Part shown: piece by piece, positions 63,936-64,000 of the stretch
How positions within the stretch are numbered: the stretch's first letter is position 1
Layout of the letters: every line of letters starts with the position of its first letter
Assembly: GCA_034687125.1 (NCBI GenBank)
Contig: JAQGBZ010000003.1
Location: 558,001 to 622,000 of the forward strand
Source: Neelides folsomi
Lineage: Eukaryota; Arthropoda; Collembola; Neelipleona; Neelidae
Direction: 5' to 3'
Length of the DNA stretch: 64,000 nucleotides
Program-made: the position numbers and the translations under genes
The notes under the pieces: model-generated
Seen by the model: the letters and a program-made list of their open reading frames with translations, nothing else
Database searches by the model: none
Told to the model about the DNA's origin: nothing

Positions 63936-64000
63936 CTGTAAAAAAAGAGCAAAGAACATAAAAGGCGAACCTCATTTGTTCAAGTAGCAATCCCATTGAG

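Overview
This is an AT-rich animal nuclear DNA window, densely packed with intron-containing protein genes on both strands. Most introns are 50-150 bases long, with GT/AG ends and relaxed acceptors (TTTAG, ATAG, AAAG). This argues against a nematode, whose acceptors are nearly always TTTTCAG. Several features point to an arthropod with a compact genome; springtail, mite or louse are guesses only. They are a head-to-head ABCG5/ABCG8-like pair whose ABCG8 member has the insect-type long N-terminus, a ZAD zinc-finger protein, and a four-unit (AACCT)n tract that matches the arthropod telomere repeat. All gene models were spliced by eye; the exon phases close in frame for every complete gene listed.

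Layout. 1-3.6 kb: 3' part of a V-ATPase subunit a gene, then triosephosphate isomerase (+). 4.2-5.3 kb: unrecognised acidic protein (-). 6.0-8.4 kb: two small proteins with one C-terminal membrane anchor each (+). 8.6-17.4 kb: PCF11, 16 exons (-). 18.2-21.0 kb: DNAJC14-like chaperone (-). 22.0-24.0 kb: CDK5RAP3 (+). 24.2-27.7 kb: CHERP (-). 28.2-29.9 kb: unrecognised Ig-like type I membrane protein (+). 30.4-32.9 kb: bestrophin (+). 33.1-34.1 kb: CAP-domain secreted protein (+). 34.4-35.2 kb: HIG1-domain protein (+). 35.8-37.2 kb: ZAD-C2H2 factor (-). 37.6-39.3 kb: acid lipase (-). 40.7-43.2 kb: EMSY-like ENT-domain protein (-). 43.7-44.3 kb: mitochondrial ribosomal protein S18C (-). 45.0-46.9 kb: TENT4 poly(A) polymerase (+). 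47.8-49.6 kb: RNF14 ubiquitin ligase (+). 50.4-52.1 kb: PUS3 (-). 52.3-53.3 kb: NF-YB (+). 53.8-56.4 kb: ABCG5-like half transporter (-). 57.1-62.3 kb: ABCG8-like half transporter (+), seen only as far as its Walker B region. 62.7-63.6 kb: decayed DDE transposase (-), then a possible terminal exon of a gene that enters from the right (-).

Most genes are conserved housekeeping genes that work independently. The clear functional unit is the ABCG5/ABCG8 pair, which share one 716-base intergenic region and probably form a heterodimer. PCF11, CHERP, TENT4 and PUS3 all act in RNA processing, but nothing shows that their proximity matters. I see no prokaryotic system, CRISPR array, complete mobile element, rRNA or convincing tRNA. 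The least explained items are the Ig-like membrane protein, the two tail-anchored proteins, the eroded nucleotide-binding motifs of the ABCG pair, and the missing transmembrane half of the ABCG8-like gene.
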